A stretch of DNA of 64,000 bases from NCBI GenBank assembly GCA_964406465.1, contig CAYORT010000004.1, positions 107,931-171,930 on the forward strand, in the 5' to 3' direction. Within the stretch, counting starts at the first letter, position 1. Each line of letters opens with the position of its first letter. The notes beneath the pieces were generated by a model. The model had not been told where the DNA came from, did not search any database, and saw nothing but the letters and a program-made list of their open reading frames with translations. Origin of the DNA: JAHEZL01 sp964406465. GTDB taxonomy: Bacteria > Bacteroidota > Bacteroidia > Flavobacteriales_C > GCA-002722245. Both the position numbers and the translations under genes were made by a program. Shown here piece by piece: positions 51,801-59,578 of the stretch.

Positions 51801-52286
51801 ATGCCTGCTTCTCATTGCTTTGATGAAGATGGTGATGTTACTATATCACTCGATAGCACTTCATCCTTATACAGTTATTTGTGGAATACAGGAGAAACAA
51901 CCTCTTCGATAACCGTAAGTAAAGGAGGTGTCTACAATGTTGTTTTGAATGAAGGGACCTGTGCGGTGAGCGATGAAGTTAAAATTGTGGAGTATTGTCC
52001 GACTACACTATACATCCCTAATGCCTTTACCCCAAATGGTGATTCAAAAAACAATGTGTTTAAGGCTGAAGGAATCAATGTTAAAGATTTTGAGTTGCTC
52101 ATTTTCAATCGTTGGGGTGAGCAAATATTTAGAAGTGCAGATATTGATGAAGGATGGGATGGTAAATACTTGAATCAAATGGTTCAACAAGATGTGTATG
52201 TGTACAAGATATTGTATTCTGTAAATTCTGAAAATGGCAAGCTACTTAGGAAAGAACGCTTAGGCACAGTTACGGTAATTTACTAA
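45801..52286 (+). CDS. Giant T9SS type B protein with lysozyme-like N-terminal region and Ig-like repeats
   Basis: 2161 residues. The signal peptide is about residues 1-23 (LLFLALWGSKVLAQ). Residues about 100-290 hold MAITGHETGMACDCGAQWP and QHDGCFQMEEA; Glu115 in HETG followed later by GCFQ (153-156) recalls the catalytic Glu and the GLMQ element of SLT/goose-type lysozymes. From about residue 420 there are Ig/PKD-like modules, including three near-identical blocks of about 220 residues from codon 893. The end (LYIPNAFTPNGDSKNNVFKA, then LLIFNRWGEQIF and YVYKIL) is the type B T9SS signal (gliding motility-associated CTD). It is probably a surface-bound adhesin or wall-active protein. The CTGACA repeat lies upstream. 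Confidence 0.9.
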   Translation: MSTFLKQITVLLFLALWGSKVLAQGPVRFDCPQYPSYAFFDRSCLIKTAAPYTEIRLPQGGVDGLNEERPMHLSIPTNRPTWALGIAHAWNYNRNIIQRVDHPKISYWMAITGHETGMACDCGAQWPANRTPWNSLSPAFNAKCNEGLTQHDGCFQMEEANAWCGDLNQTWPWRFKPNEHQQFISTSHFSTACLGLAYRNILNHYLIDYAWGIDIWPIITATADPNAYEKLMASGWNSWAAAVQDNVTGTAGAGQGFNLYTPAGRAAAIASSNWDLTATSSRYPEVIGWTMNALEQNTTSTYYKYNNPIVTSTPAASQNHVDYGFYNVPITLADVNQYLSEIFLFYPELTSAQTAATTANVTAVFNSINGGAAVPFMQIGPVIDEIILGLPKEIPLMSVIHNDGLPAYNNGYRQCIGDYAPASHITTNSESDTICKGQSIVLEAMIDGGDGPNMTYTWYKDGIAVAGGNQKQLVITPTATGTFVYTVTVCNTDLGGCAPACCPKTIVVNNCNACGITATPTTVNTPCQNMHGGTINLTITGSTNYTVTYQSDEFGGSVTGNSSTKSITNLPDGVYNITIQDNVTATCKFKLSAEVKFTTPMNEKLTASIQSMTNCDAVLKTKLEQDDCECEWSVYFDTPYAAWERDVFVIITPSNGAAQRLRKDVLINAYPAPTKATFKMCTGEKIKFEVEVQPASGSCTGAAGYNQQNAPIEVYIKDKNGVKVLNQLIPIGSAQQYQNYTAFEYTVNCPYTPGNYTYVWNPGAITGTPANVAGNSPTIYTVTATNTANTQCSLTDTVYVPFHCTSCIPPKAVMSGTKSFCAGDSTQLSVALTGTKPFKIKLSNGSTKWTVANINANTYTFYAKKAGTYKVDSVWDATCDTTGEGNTVVTVNALPNVDLGVNKALCYGGSDSLKATGTFSSYLWTPTNKTTPSIFVNTDGQHVLEVTDAKGCKNRDTVLVSVNPEILVSFPTDTMLICAGSSATLKASIWGGYGGYIKFQWNGTDSGTTDSLVVNSRGWYKMTVYDGKMCFNSDSIFVDYSTSLPVELADTAICAGDSITITSNQNASGTTYLWNTGATTPSIKIKNAGIYGVVVHNAAGCSGSDSMTLTVNALPAVNLGVDKALCFGGSDSLKSSGTFASYLWTPTNKTTPSIFVNANVQHILEVTDAKGCKKSDTVLVNINPDIIVSFPTDTVSICAGTSTTLKPTISGGYGGFIRVWSGAGSGSADSLVASAQGWYKLNVFDGKMCTKSDSIYVKLRASDKVQLRDTNVCAGDSVEISINPASAGNTYLWNTSATTSSIKVNNAGIYGVVVQNASGCKSSDSMTLTLNPLPTVNLGADKVLCYGSSDSIKAAGIFTSYLWTPGNITTPSRFVNSNGQYILEATDAKGCKNSDTILVTINSTVNVSFPSDTVYICPGSSTTLKPIVSGGAGGFAYQWTGAATGSSDSLVATVPGWYKVKATDSKLCFSSDSIYLKENSSLVVQLNNATICAGDSLTLITAYSGSSYTYLWNTGATTPSIKVKNAGIYGLVVENGSGCKGSDSMTLNLNPLPVVSLGADKSICAGASYTINAGNFSSYLWSTNETAASITKNVAGTYSVKVTDNNGCVNRDTIILAIVALPAPDSIKNIDVCKGNTVVFNEGGYNNGNGPFTYKWNDNSTAASLTLTNVTANTTVFVDVTDKFGCTGRDSATVRILPNLPVQITGVPDSVMCAGESVVLSSQYSNGYNFSWSTGATTSSITVNSAQTVTLTVNDGKGCTGTDAMQIRVNPLPDMSLIPVTASICSGAEASLGHDYGDNYTYLWSNGSIRPIITSKTGATYTVKVTNNATGCFADTSVVVSVHSNPVITLGNDVDTCEGSNIIIKPQPQDANWTYAWSNNSTANQLAVNATGSYILTVVDQYTCSAKDTVNVNFKPYPVLDLLNGKDSVKICEGETLTLNAGNPGMSYLWNVLAKTPIIIVDNTGSYSVKVSNGNCAVFDTVYVKKVVVPKNVLSRFIDNMPASHCFDEDGDVTISLDSTSSLYSYLWNTGETTSSITVSKGGVYNVVLNEGTCAVSDEVKIVEYCPTTLYIPNAFTPNGDSKNNVFKAEGINVKDFELLIFNRWGEQIFRSADIDEGWDGKYLNQMVQQDVYVYKILYSVNSENGKLLRKERLGTVTVIY
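48477..50450 (+). repeat. Three tandem about 220-residue coding repeats in the giant T9SS protein
   Basis: Blocks begin at 48477 (ALPNVDLGVNKALCYGGSDS), 49137 (ALPAVNLGVDKALCFGGSDS) and 49794 (PLPTVNLGADKVLCYGSSDS), 660 and 657 bases apart, with a diverging fourth at 50451 (PLPVVSLGADKSICAGASY). Each block holds three Ig-like modules (DSLK.TGTF.SYLWTP; ICAG.S.TLK; ICAGDS.....YLWNTGATT). The near identity invites recombination and length change. Confidence 0.88.
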
Positions 52287-52296
52287 GTATACCAAT

Positions 52297-52332
52297 TGTC
52301 AGTGTAGAAATATTTCAATGTCAGTGTTTTGT
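52297..52332. repeat. TGTCAGTGT direct repeat after the giant T9SS gene
   Basis: TGTCAGTGT at 52297-52305 and 52319-52327, 22 bp apart (two turns). The second copy extends to TGTCAGTGTTTTGT, complementary to 45712-45725 before the gene. The gene is thus flanked by inverted copies of the same short sequence. The rest of 52333-52528 shows nothing that I can name. Confidence 0.5.
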
Positions 52333-52532
52333 ATCATATTAAAAACACCATTTCGAAATAGTCAGATTTATCTTTGCTATAACCGTTTTGCTGCTGGGCA
52401 GTTTCAGTTCATTAGTTCTTTATTATTAAGTTGTCGAAAGCAGATAGTTATCCCCCTTCTTTTTTCTTTTTGACAAGAGGCTTAACCAGCAGTGAAACGG
52501 ATTTTTTTGTCTACTAGGGAGTCTATTAATAA

Positions 52533-52573
52533 AAAAGCCCTCAATCATTTTTGATTGAGGGCTTTTCTTTTTT
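52533..52573. terminator. Bidirectional Rho-independent terminator
   Basis: AAAAGCCCTCAATCA pairs with TGATTGAGGGCTTTT (52533-52566), flanked by A-run and T-run (CTTTTTTT to 52573). It lies between the giant rightward gene and the leftward small gene at 52583 and can serve both. Confidence 0.85.
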
Positions 52574-52582
52574 TGAGTTGAA

Positions 52583-52903
52583 TTATTTTCTTCCCATCAA
52601 AATATCGCGCACTTCAGCTAATTCTTCGCGGTTGTATTTGTTATCAGAACCTTTCAATAAATTAAGAAAGTATGAAAATTTGTTTTCATCTTCTTCTGGG
52701 CCCTCAAAAACTAAATCGAAAGTTTCATTTTGTTCGATATATTCTTTTGTTAATCGCAATAATTTGGTCACCAAAGGATCTTCTTCTTTAAGAGCATAAG
52801 CTCTAATATCTGTAAGCTTTGAAGCGATTGCCGCAACGTCAAAGTTTTGTTCTGAGCTTTTTACTAACTCGTCGAGCAATTGATTGGCTTTTGAATCTTT
52901 CAT
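52583..52903 (-). CDS. Hypothetical 106-residue acidic cytoplasmic protein
   Basis: 106 residues, no signal peptide or membrane helix. Mostly helical and acidic (DSKANQLLDELVKSSEQNFD, then FDLVFEGPEEDENKFSYFLN, then LAEVRDILMGRK). Not recognised as a named family. It is followed by the terminator at 52533-52573 and stands alone between two T9SS genes. Bases 52904-53120 show no further gene. Confidence 0.7.
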   Translation of the reverse strand: MKDSKANQLLDELVKSSEQNFDVAAIASKLTDIRAYALKEEDPLVTKLLRLTKEYIEQNETFDLVFEGPEEDENKFSYFLNLLKGSDNKYNREELAEVRDILMGRK

Positions 52904-53120
52904 ATATTTATTTTTATAGGGGGCAAAGGTAATAAACTCTTTGCAATCGACCCGACTTTTAACGTCATTCCTAAAAATATTTTTACTTTCGAGGCAACGA
53001 AACGAACTAATTCAATCTACGTTAGTGAGTTCACACTCTACTGCTTTGTTTATTAACCATATTTGTTGATTTATCAATCCCTTATCTATGGGACAATTGA
53101 CGGTATGAAACTGTATTTAT

Positions 53121-56100
53121 ATGAAGAATTTTAGCTTAAAAAGAATGGTAATGTTTATGTTCTTGTTATATGCAGGAACAGGCTTTGCACAAGATGAATT
53201 GTGGTACTTTGGAAGAGGAAATGTCTTTAATGGCGCAGGGATGCAGTTTCCCGGACCATCTTCAAGAAACTTTGAATGTTTCACCATCTACGAAGCAATT
53301 ACAGTAATATCAGATGGTTCTGGTAATGCTCTTTTTTATTCCGACGGATTAAAAGTTTACAATAAAAATAACGTGCAAATGCCAAGCGGTGGCGGTTTGT
53401 TGGGGAGTCAGGAAAGCAATGTAGCATCCACCACTGGTAGTTCTTTAAATGGGGTGGTAGCCTTTAAAAAGCCAGGCAGTTTAACCGAATACTACATTTT
53501 TACTATCAATGACTGTTTGAATGCAACCAGAAATGGCGTTCGTTACAATATTGTTGATATGACTCAAAATGGTGGCCTGGGTGATGTTACTTCTAAGAAT
53601 AATATTGTGTTAGATGGTAGTTCAACTCCTACGGCAGAGATGATGACGGCAGCTTCAAAGACTTGTAGTGATACCGTTTGGGTGGTAGTGCACGGTGCGG
53701 GTAACAATAATTTTTATGCCATTCCGGTTAGTCCGTCTGGTGTTGGCGCTCCGGTGGTTACCGCTGTTGGACCAGTAATCGCCATTGGTGACGACCGTCG
53801 TGGTTCTTTTGCATTTAACTCTACAGCTACTCAATTGGCCATGGCTAGTATGAATGGTCAGGGAGGATATATTTTCAATTTCGATCCAAATACAGGGGTA
53901 GTTACCAATACTACTTTAGGTGTTGGAGGTACCTCGAGAGTGAGTACTACCGGACATTATGGTTGTGCTTGGTCGCCAGATGATAAGAAGGTTTATTTTA
54001 CTTCTTTAAACTCACGATTTGTTCATTTCAATACAACACTACCTTACAATGCCGCAACAAATCCGTCGGTTATCGCAGCAAATGGTTTTTATGGCGCAGT
54101 TAAGAAAGGTGCCGACGGTAAATTGTATGTGGGTGAAAATATGACCAATTTCTTGGGTACTATTTCGTCGCCTGATGCTGTCGATGCAGCCTCGTGTGGA
54201 TGGAATCCTAACGGATATAACGCTGGAACTTTAACTTGGTATGGTTTACCAAATAACTTTATTCCTCAATCTGGTGGTGGGTTACAAGCAGATATCACAA
54301 ATCCTACTGCCGATACTAATGTATGTGCAAATGTTGCTGCTTTTCAATTGACTGCAGCACAAAATACAGGAAACTGGTCTTCGGTACCTTCGGGCTTCGT
54401 GAATTCATCTGGTATGTTTAATCCCGGTGCTGGTGTTGGAAATGGTCCTTGGGCGGTAAAAGTTTACTATGGAAATCCTCCATGTTTATTGAATGACTCT
54501 GTAACCATTACCGTTACTGTATGTTGTCCTCCAGTTAGTACAAGTCCTATTAATGATACTTGTGCTGGTGCTTCCATTAATCTAGCTTCACATGTCTTAC
54601 AAGGTACAGGTAACTGGAGTATTGTTTCTGGTACTGGAGGTTCTATTGTAGGTTCTACCTTTACTTCCAATACTGCAGGTTCCTTTACCGTTCGATATAC
54701 ATTGAGTCCATTGCCCGGAGTGGGCTGTACTCAATATTCTGAGCAAACATTTACAGTGAAAGCTTTGCCGGTAGTTAATGTTGCCGATCATTCAATTTGT
54801 CAGGGCGACCCTGCTTGGGTATTTGATGCCGGTGCTGGATTTACAAGTTACAACTGGACTGGTCCGGTGACTGGATCTTCACAAACCTTATCTACATCAA
54901 CTCAAGGAACCTACACCGTAACAGTAACACAAAATGGCTGTTCTAATTCTGATCAAGCTGTATTAACGGTGAACAATAAACCAACAGTTACTTTGTCTTT
55001 TTCAGATCCTGATGTGTGTATCAATGAAACTTCTTTTGCATTAAGCGGTGGTTCACCAAGCGGCGGTACTTATTCGGGAACTGGAGTTTCTGGTGGAAAT
55101 TTCGATCCATCGGTGGCTTTGGTTGGTCCGCATACTATCAAATATAAATATACCAATGGAAGTGGTTGTTCCGATTCGGCTACAGCTGTGCTCACTGTAA
55201 GGGCTTTGCCTTTAATTGACATGGATATTCCTGTAAACGCTATATGTATTGATGCACCAGCTTTTGTGTTAACGGGTGGTAACCCAACGGGTGGTGTTTA
55301 TTCAGGCAAAGGGGTTAGTGGCGGAAGCTTTAATCCGGCTAACGCAGGTGCCGGAAAAGATACCATTACTTATACTGTAACCGATAATTACAATTGTGTT
55401 GCTTCTGTAACCGATACTATTCGCGTTCATGCCTTGCCTGTGGTAACCCTTACGCTATCTCAAGCGGCAGCATGTTTAGATGCTACGCCATTTAACCTTA
55501 GCGGTGGTTCTCCTGTGGGTGGTACTTATACGGGTAGTGGTGTTGGTGTTTCTCCTTTGTATAATCCGGGTAATGCAGGTGGTGCCGGACCAAAAACTAT
55601 TACTTATACTTATACCAATCCATCTACCACATGTACCAGCAGTGCAACAGCTACTTTAACTGTTAACGCGTTGCCTTCAGTTAGCTTAGCCGATACTTCA
55701 ACTTGTCCGGGCGGCGCTGTTGTAACATTAATCCCTAATCCATCAACTTGGGCTGCTTATGTATGGAGTGATGCATCAACCAATCCAACATTAAATGTTA
55801 CTGTGCCTAATCAAACTTACTGGGTTAGAGTTACCGATAATAACGGATGTAAAGATTCAGCGGCTGCTTTTGTGGCGATGGGTGATACATTGCATGTTGA
55901 TTTTGGCGGACCAAAAGTGATTTGTGCCAATCAAACGATTACTTTGGATGCGGCACAATATGGGCCATTTGCTGGTCCGGTTACCTACACGTGGTTTCCA
56001 GCCGGAGCAAATCAGTCGACATTACAAGTTGGAAGTACTAATTTATATGGCGTGTTGGTGATGGATGGAAGAGGTTGCGTTGGTGGCGACACAGTGAGTG

Positions 56101-56657
56101 TTACTGTTCATCAGTTGCCATCGGTTTCAATTCCCGATAGTGCAGCGTGCTTTACTGGTAAAGAGTTTATCGACTTATCTCTTGCGGGAGTTTATCAAAG
56201 TATAGCGTGGTCGACAGGTGCTGTTTCAAACAACACCAAAATATTGAAGCCGGGCTTGGTTACCGTAACCGTTACCAATAATTTTAATTGTTCGGCGTCG
56301 GATACAGCTGTGTTTGTCGACGACTGCGAGCCAACAGTATTGTGCTTTCCAAATGTAGTGACACCAAATGGCGATGGAAAGAACGATGAGTTTATTAGTT
56401 GCTACGACGATATGGATGAAATTAATGATGGCAACTACAAGGGTATTTTAAACAATATTTTGAGCATCGATTTTCAGGTTTACAACAGATGGGGAATTAG
56501 AGTATTTCAGTCGAAAGGAGCTTTGCCTCGTTGGGATTGCACCTATCAGGGTAACAAAGCCTCAGATGGAGTTTACTACTGGATAGTGAGATATACCGAT
56601 TCAACACATACAGAGTATGAACAAACAGGTTGGATGCAAGTAATTTCTGAGCAGTAG
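53121..56657 (+). CDS. Large T9SS type B protein with propeller-like N-terminus and Ig-like modules
   Basis: 1178 residues. The signal peptide is about residues 1-24 (VMFMFLLYAGTGFAQ). Residues about 25-390 (LWYFGRGNVFNGAGMQFPGP, then VISDGSGNALFYSDGLKVYN) resemble the propeller-like domain frequently attached to gliding-associated CTDs; aligned strands end in AWSPDDKKVYFTSLNSRFV. Five or more Ig/PKD-like modules follow (PTGGVYSGKGVSGGSFNPAN and SPVGGTYTGSGVGVSPLYNP). The end (LCFPNVVTPNGDGKNDEFIS, then FQVYNRWGIRVFQS and GVYYWIVRYTD) is the type B T9SS signal. Probably cell-surface; ligand unknown. Confidence 0.9.
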   Translation: MKNFSLKRMVMFMFLLYAGTGFAQDELWYFGRGNVFNGAGMQFPGPSSRNFECFTIYEAITVISDGSGNALFYSDGLKVYNKNNVQMPSGGGLLGSQESNVASTTGSSLNGVVAFKKPGSLTEYYIFTINDCLNATRNGVRYNIVDMTQNGGLGDVTSKNNIVLDGSSTPTAEMMTAASKTCSDTVWVVVHGAGNNNFYAIPVSPSGVGAPVVTAVGPVIAIGDDRRGSFAFNSTATQLAMASMNGQGGYIFNFDPNTGVVTNTTLGVGGTSRVSTTGHYGCAWSPDDKKVYFTSLNSRFVHFNTTLPYNAATNPSVIAANGFYGAVKKGADGKLYVGENMTNFLGTISSPDAVDAASCGWNPNGYNAGTLTWYGLPNNFIPQSGGGLQADITNPTADTNVCANVAAFQLTAAQNTGNWSSVPSGFVNSSGMFNPGAGVGNGPWAVKVYYGNPPCLLNDSVTITVTVCCPPVSTSPINDTCAGASINLASHVLQGTGNWSIVSGTGGSIVGSTFTSNTAGSFTVRYTLSPLPGVGCTQYSEQTFTVKALPVVNVADHSICQGDPAWVFDAGAGFTSYNWTGPVTGSSQTLSTSTQGTYTVTVTQNGCSNSDQAVLTVNNKPTVTLSFSDPDVCINETSFALSGGSPSGGTYSGTGVSGGNFDPSVALVGPHTIKYKYTNGSGCSDSATAVLTVRALPLIDMDIPVNAICIDAPAFVLTGGNPTGGVYSGKGVSGGSFNPANAGAGKDTITYTVTDNYNCVASVTDTIRVHALPVVTLTLSQAAACLDATPFNLSGGSPVGGTYTGSGVGVSPLYNPGNAGGAGPKTITYTYTNPSTTCTSSATATLTVNALPSVSLADTSTCPGGAVVTLIPNPSTWAAYVWSDASTNPTLNVTVPNQTYWVRVTDNNGCKDSAAAFVAMGDTLHVDFGGPKVICANQTITLDAAQYGPFAGPVTYTWFPAGANQSTLQVGSTNLYGVLVMDGRGCVGGDTVSVTVHQLPSVSIPDSAACFTGKEFIDLSLAGVYQSIAWSTGAVSNNTKILKPGLVTVTVTNNFNCSASDTAVFVDDCEPTVLCFPNVVTPNGDGKNDEFISCYDDMDEINDGNYKGILNNILSIDFQVYNRWGIRVFQSKGALPRWDCTYQGNKASDGVYYWIVRYTDSTHTEYEQTGWMQVISEQ

Positions 56658-56675
56658 AATCAACAATAAAACATT

Positions 56676-56707
56676 AAAAGCGGCAATATTTCTTGCCGCT
56701 TTTTTTG
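56676..56707 (+). terminator. Rho-independent terminator after the second T9SS type B gene
   Basis: AAAAGCGGCAA (56676-56686) pairs perfectly with TTGCCGCTTTT (56693-56703) around TATTTC, followed by further T. It is 18 bases after the stop. The TTG of its right arm doubles as the -33 box of the next promoter. Confidence 0.88.
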
Positions 56708-56722
56708 TTTCTGCTATCTTTG
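56693..56722 (+). promoter_or_regulatory. Bacteroidota-type promoter overlapping a terminator
   Basis: TTG at 56693-56695, exactly 19 bases, then TATCTTTG at 56715-56722, a full match to TTG-N19-TAnnTTTG. A start about 7 bases downstream would leave a leader of only a few bases before the GTG at 56736. Confidence 0.6.
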
Positions 56723-56735
56723 GAAAAAAAGCACT

Positions 56736-57107
56736 GTGCAAGCAACAATTTTAATCAACTCGGGAGAACATTCATTCTCAACAAATCCGGAAGAACCGGT
56801 AAAAAGTATCACGGTAAAAGATCAAGATGTTTTTACATTAACTCTTTTTGATGGTGAAGGAAATTCAGAAGACTTTGAAATTCCCAACTGTAAAGTGATC
56901 ACTGTTGAAGGAGCAAAGTTTAAAGAAGAAGTAGTAATTTCTAAATCGCTTATTTTCTCATTTGAAGTAGAAAAAAGTGAAGAGGAAGAAGTGATTGAAG
57001 TGGAGTTGTTGAACGACAGTGATATTTGGGAAAGTGGTTTTGCTCAAGGTTATTTCTTTGATGTAGAAACTATTCCAGCTAAATTAAGAGATATAGAATT
57101 AGGTTAA
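56736..57107 (+). CDS. Hypothetical 123-residue acidic protein
   Basis: 123 residues with GTG start at 56736. Beta-rich and acidic (ITVKDQDVFTLTLFDGEGNS, then SFEVEKSEEEEVIEVELLND, then AQGYFFDVETIPAKLRDIEL), no signal, no membrane helix. Not recognised as a family. It is followed by the pyrophosphohydrolase 2 bases on, so both are co-transcribed from the promoter at 56693-56722. Confidence 0.68.
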   Translation: MQATILINSGEHSFSTNPEEPVKSITVKDQDVFTLTLFDGEGNSEDFEIPNCKVITVEGAKFKEEVVISKSLIFSFEVEKSEEEEVIEVELLNDSDIWESGFAQGYFFDVETIPAKLRDIELG

Positions 57108-57109
57108 TT

Positions 57110-57502
57110 ATGTCGTTAATAGATAAGATAAATAAGGTTAAGGAATTTCACGAAGCCTTTGGTATTCATAACAACGAATCTCCCACAACAGCGTTAAGCA
57201 AAGAAGAAATTCAGTTGCGTCACGATTTAATTAAAGAGGAGAACGAAGAGTATTTAGAAGCAGCATTGAAAGGCGATATTGTAGAAATTGCCGATGCGTT
57301 GGGAGATCAGCTTTATATTTTGTGTGGTACAATGTTGAAGCACGGCTTGCAACATAAGATGGAAGAAGTATTTGATGAGATACAAAGAAGTAATATGTCG
57401 AAACTTGGTGCCGACGGAAAACCTATATACCGCGAAGATGGCAAGGTGATGAAAGGACCGAATTACTTTAAACCCAACATCAAAAGTATTTTAGAAAAAT
57501 AA
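57110..57502 (+). CDS. MazG-superfamily nucleoside triphosphate pyrophosphohydrolase
   Basis: 130 residues. The all-alpha NTP pyrophosphatase motifs are present: RHDLIKEENEEYLEAALKGD (ExxE) and ADALGDQLYILCGTMLKHGL (ExxD-type metal site near EIADALGDQ). A Bacteroidota-typical HisE-like extension follows (SNMSKLGADGKPIYREDGKV, then KGPNYFKPNI). It probably removes aberrant or excess NTPs; the substrate is not known. Ends before the terminator at 57546-57577. Confidence 0.88.
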   Translation: MSLIDKINKVKEFHEAFGIHNNESPTTALSKEEIQLRHDLIKEENEEYLEAALKGDIVEIADALGDQLYILCGTMLKHGLQHKMEEVFDEIQRSNMSKLGADGKPIYREDGKVMKGPNYFKPNIKSILEK

Positions 57503-57545
57503 TTTTTGGTTGAGGTTATCAACAGAAGTCTTGATTTTGTTAGTA

Positions 57546-57577
57546 AAAAGCGACGTTGTTATAGCAACGTCGCTTTT
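57546..57577 (+). terminator. Rho-independent terminator after the pyrophosphohydrolase
   Basis: AAAAGCGACGTTG (57546-57558) pairs perfectly with CAACGTCGCTTTT (57565-57577) around TTATAG. It is 43 bases after the stop. Confidence 0.85.
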
Positions 57578-57650
57578 GCGTTTACGTTACACTAGCACAG
57601 TACTTGCTATTGTTATTTCGTGCATATTTTATTCATTAAAATTATGGCTT

Positions 57651-57899
57651 ATGGAAGACTTCAGTTTAAACTACCAGCATCGTTACCCACGAATAGAGTT
57701 TAGTAATGGTACAAAACTATTTGGAACTCTTTGGGCAGTGTACAACAACAGAAAAAGAAAGATGGATTACTATTTCGCCGATTCAAGCGAGATGAGAAAA
57801 ATAAACAATGACAATCCGGCTTTCATCATTGAAGCAATCAAAAAATTAAAACATTTGGTGCGTAAAGAAGATATAGTGGCCGTTGAATATCTCAATTAA
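57651..57899 (+). CDS. Hypothetical 82-residue protein
   Basis: 82 residues from ATG 57651. The longer frame to 57510 would run through the terminator hairpin and adds a text without protein character, so it was rejected. Residues are basic and beta/alpha mixed (YPRIEFSNGTKLFGTLWAVY, then RKRKMDYYFADSSEMRKIN, then KKLKHLVRKEDIVAVEYL). No family recognised. Confidence 0.65.
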   Translation: MEDFSLNYQHRYPRIEFSNGTKLFGTLWAVYNNRKRKMDYYFADSSEMRKINNDNPAFIIEAIKKLKHLVRKEDIVAVEYLN

Positions 57900-58015
57900 C
57901 GGTTCTTTCTGTGAATGGGCGAGCAGTACCTCGCCCCTTTAAGAATCCTAATATTTGTTAAGCATTTTTTATCCTTCTGTGCTTTACCTTACATTTACTC
58001 ACAATGCTTTAAATT

Positions 58016-59578
58016 GTGAAGTTATCTTACATTAAAATGCTCGTTTTGCTTATGGCGATAGCCCTTGTTGGGCTAACGTCTATTCAATTTTATTGGGTGC
58101 AATCGGCCATGGAAATCAAAGAGCAGCAATTTGGCGAAAATGTAGGCAGAGCGCTGCACACGGTGGTATACAACATCGAAAAGGTTGAAGCTGCGAATTA
58201 CATTAAAAACCATAATTTGAACGGACAGGTGCCGGCCGATATGTCATCTCTACTTATAGATATTGCTGGTCCGGGTGACTCTTGTTGTTTCAATCTTACT
58301 AATGCGCAAATTTCTAAAAAAGGTGGTGTTTCAGAATATATCACCGCCGATGGAGTTCATATTAAAAGAGATAGAAGAGAAATTTTAAAGCAATGTTTTA
58401 CCGATCGTAAAAATTCAAAAATTAAGCAAGCTAAGGGTATTCCTAGTTCTACTTCGCAAAAATCAAGTATGGTGAGTGAAATCATCAACGATTTAATGAA
58501 TATGCAAAATCTGCGTGTGGAGGAAAGAATCGATCCAGAGATTGTACGATTGCTATTGGAAGAAGAATTTCAAAGAATGAACATTAGTACTGCGATGCAT
58601 TTTGGTGTAGTGTCGCAAATGAATGGTGTTTTATTGAAAGAGAAAGATGCATCAGATAAGATGCTGTTAGAAAGCAACTATAAGATAAAGATGTTTCCTG
58701 GTGAGTTTTCCATGTATCCCAATTATTTAAGTGTTTATTTTCCGCGTGAGAAAGGATTTTTGTTGCAATCGATGGGTGGTGTAATGGCCATCTCCATTTT
58801 ATTTATTGCCACCATCATCTTTGTTTTTTGGTATAGCTTAAATGTGATTTTGAAACAGAAGAAATTGGCCATTGTTAAGAACGATTTCATCAACAACATG
58901 ACACATGAATTGAAAACGCCAATCTCAACTATATCGTTAGCTTGTGAAGTTTTGAAAGATAAAGATATTCCTAAAAATGAAGAGAGATTAGGTCACTATG
59001 TAGATGTGATTAATGAAGAAAATAAACGATTGGGAACTTTGGTTGAAAATGTGTTGCAGTCGGCAGTGTGGGATCGACCAGATTTCAAATTGAATAAAAC
59101 AGAACTAGATGTTCACGAAGTGATACTTAGCATTGCTTCTCGCTTTGATGTGCAAGTAGATGCAAAAGATGGAAAAATTGAAATTGATTTTGGCGCAGAA
59201 GATCCGTTTATTGAGGCCGATAAAATACATTTTACCAATGCCATTTCTAATCTTGTAGACAATGCTATTAAGTATTGTAAAGATGTGCCAGTGATTCATA
59301 TCTCTACAAAGAATGTTGAAGCCGGAATCGCCATTTCAGTTAAAGACAATGGTATTGGAATTGGCAAGGAAGAACAGAAGAAAATATTCGAAAAATTATA
59401 CCGCGTTCATACTGGTAATTTACATGATGTAAAAGGTTTTGGTTTGGGATTAAGCTATGTTAAGGCCATAGTAGATCAACACCAAGGCGAAATTCAAGTG
59501 AAGAGTCAGTTAGGCGAAGGAAGCACATTCATATTATTTATACCTAAAAAACAAAGTCATGAGCACAGAAAAAACTAA
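58016..59578 (+). CDS. Sensor histidine kinase
   Basis: 520 residues, GTG start. Two membrane helices (about residues 7-28, IKMLVLLMAIALVGLTSIQF, and about 247-270, MAISILFIATIIFVFWYSLN) bound a periplasmic sensor of about 215 residues with no named fold. HisKA carries the phosphorylated His297 (NDFINNMTHELKTPISTISL) and HATPase the N-box NLVDNAIKYC, G1 VKDNGIGIGKEEQK and GFGLGLSYVKAIVDQHQG. It is paired with the response regulator, whose gene overlaps by 20 bases. The signal is not known. Confidence 0.93.
   Translation: MKLSYIKMLVLLMAIALVGLTSIQFYWVQSAMEIKEQQFGENVGRALHTVVYNIEKVEAANYIKNHNLNGQVPADMSSLLIDIAGPGDSCCFNLTNAQISKKGGVSEYITADGVHIKRDRREILKQCFTDRKNSKIKQAKGIPSSTSQKSSMVSEIINDLMNMQNLRVEERIDPEIVRLLLEEEFQRMNISTAMHFGVVSQMNGVLLKEKDASDKMLLESNYKIKMFPGEFSMYPNYLSVYFPREKGFLLQSMGGVMAISILFIATIIFVFWYSLNVILKQKKLAIVKNDFINNMTHELKTPISTISLACEVLKDKDIPKNEERLGHYVDVINEENKRLGTLVENVLQSAVWDRPDFKLNKTELDVHEVILSIASRFDVQVDAKDGKIEIDFGAEDPFIEADKIHFTNAISNLVDNAIKYCKDVPVIHISTKNVEAGIAISVKDNGIGIGKEEQKKIFEKLYRVHTGNLHDVKGFGLGLSYVKAIVDQHQGEIQVKSQLGEGSTFILFIPKKQSHEHRKN

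Noticed and set aside
57510..57650. N-terminal extension of the 82-residue ORF
   Set aside because: It would translate the terminator stem at 57546-57577; ATG 57651 is the better start.
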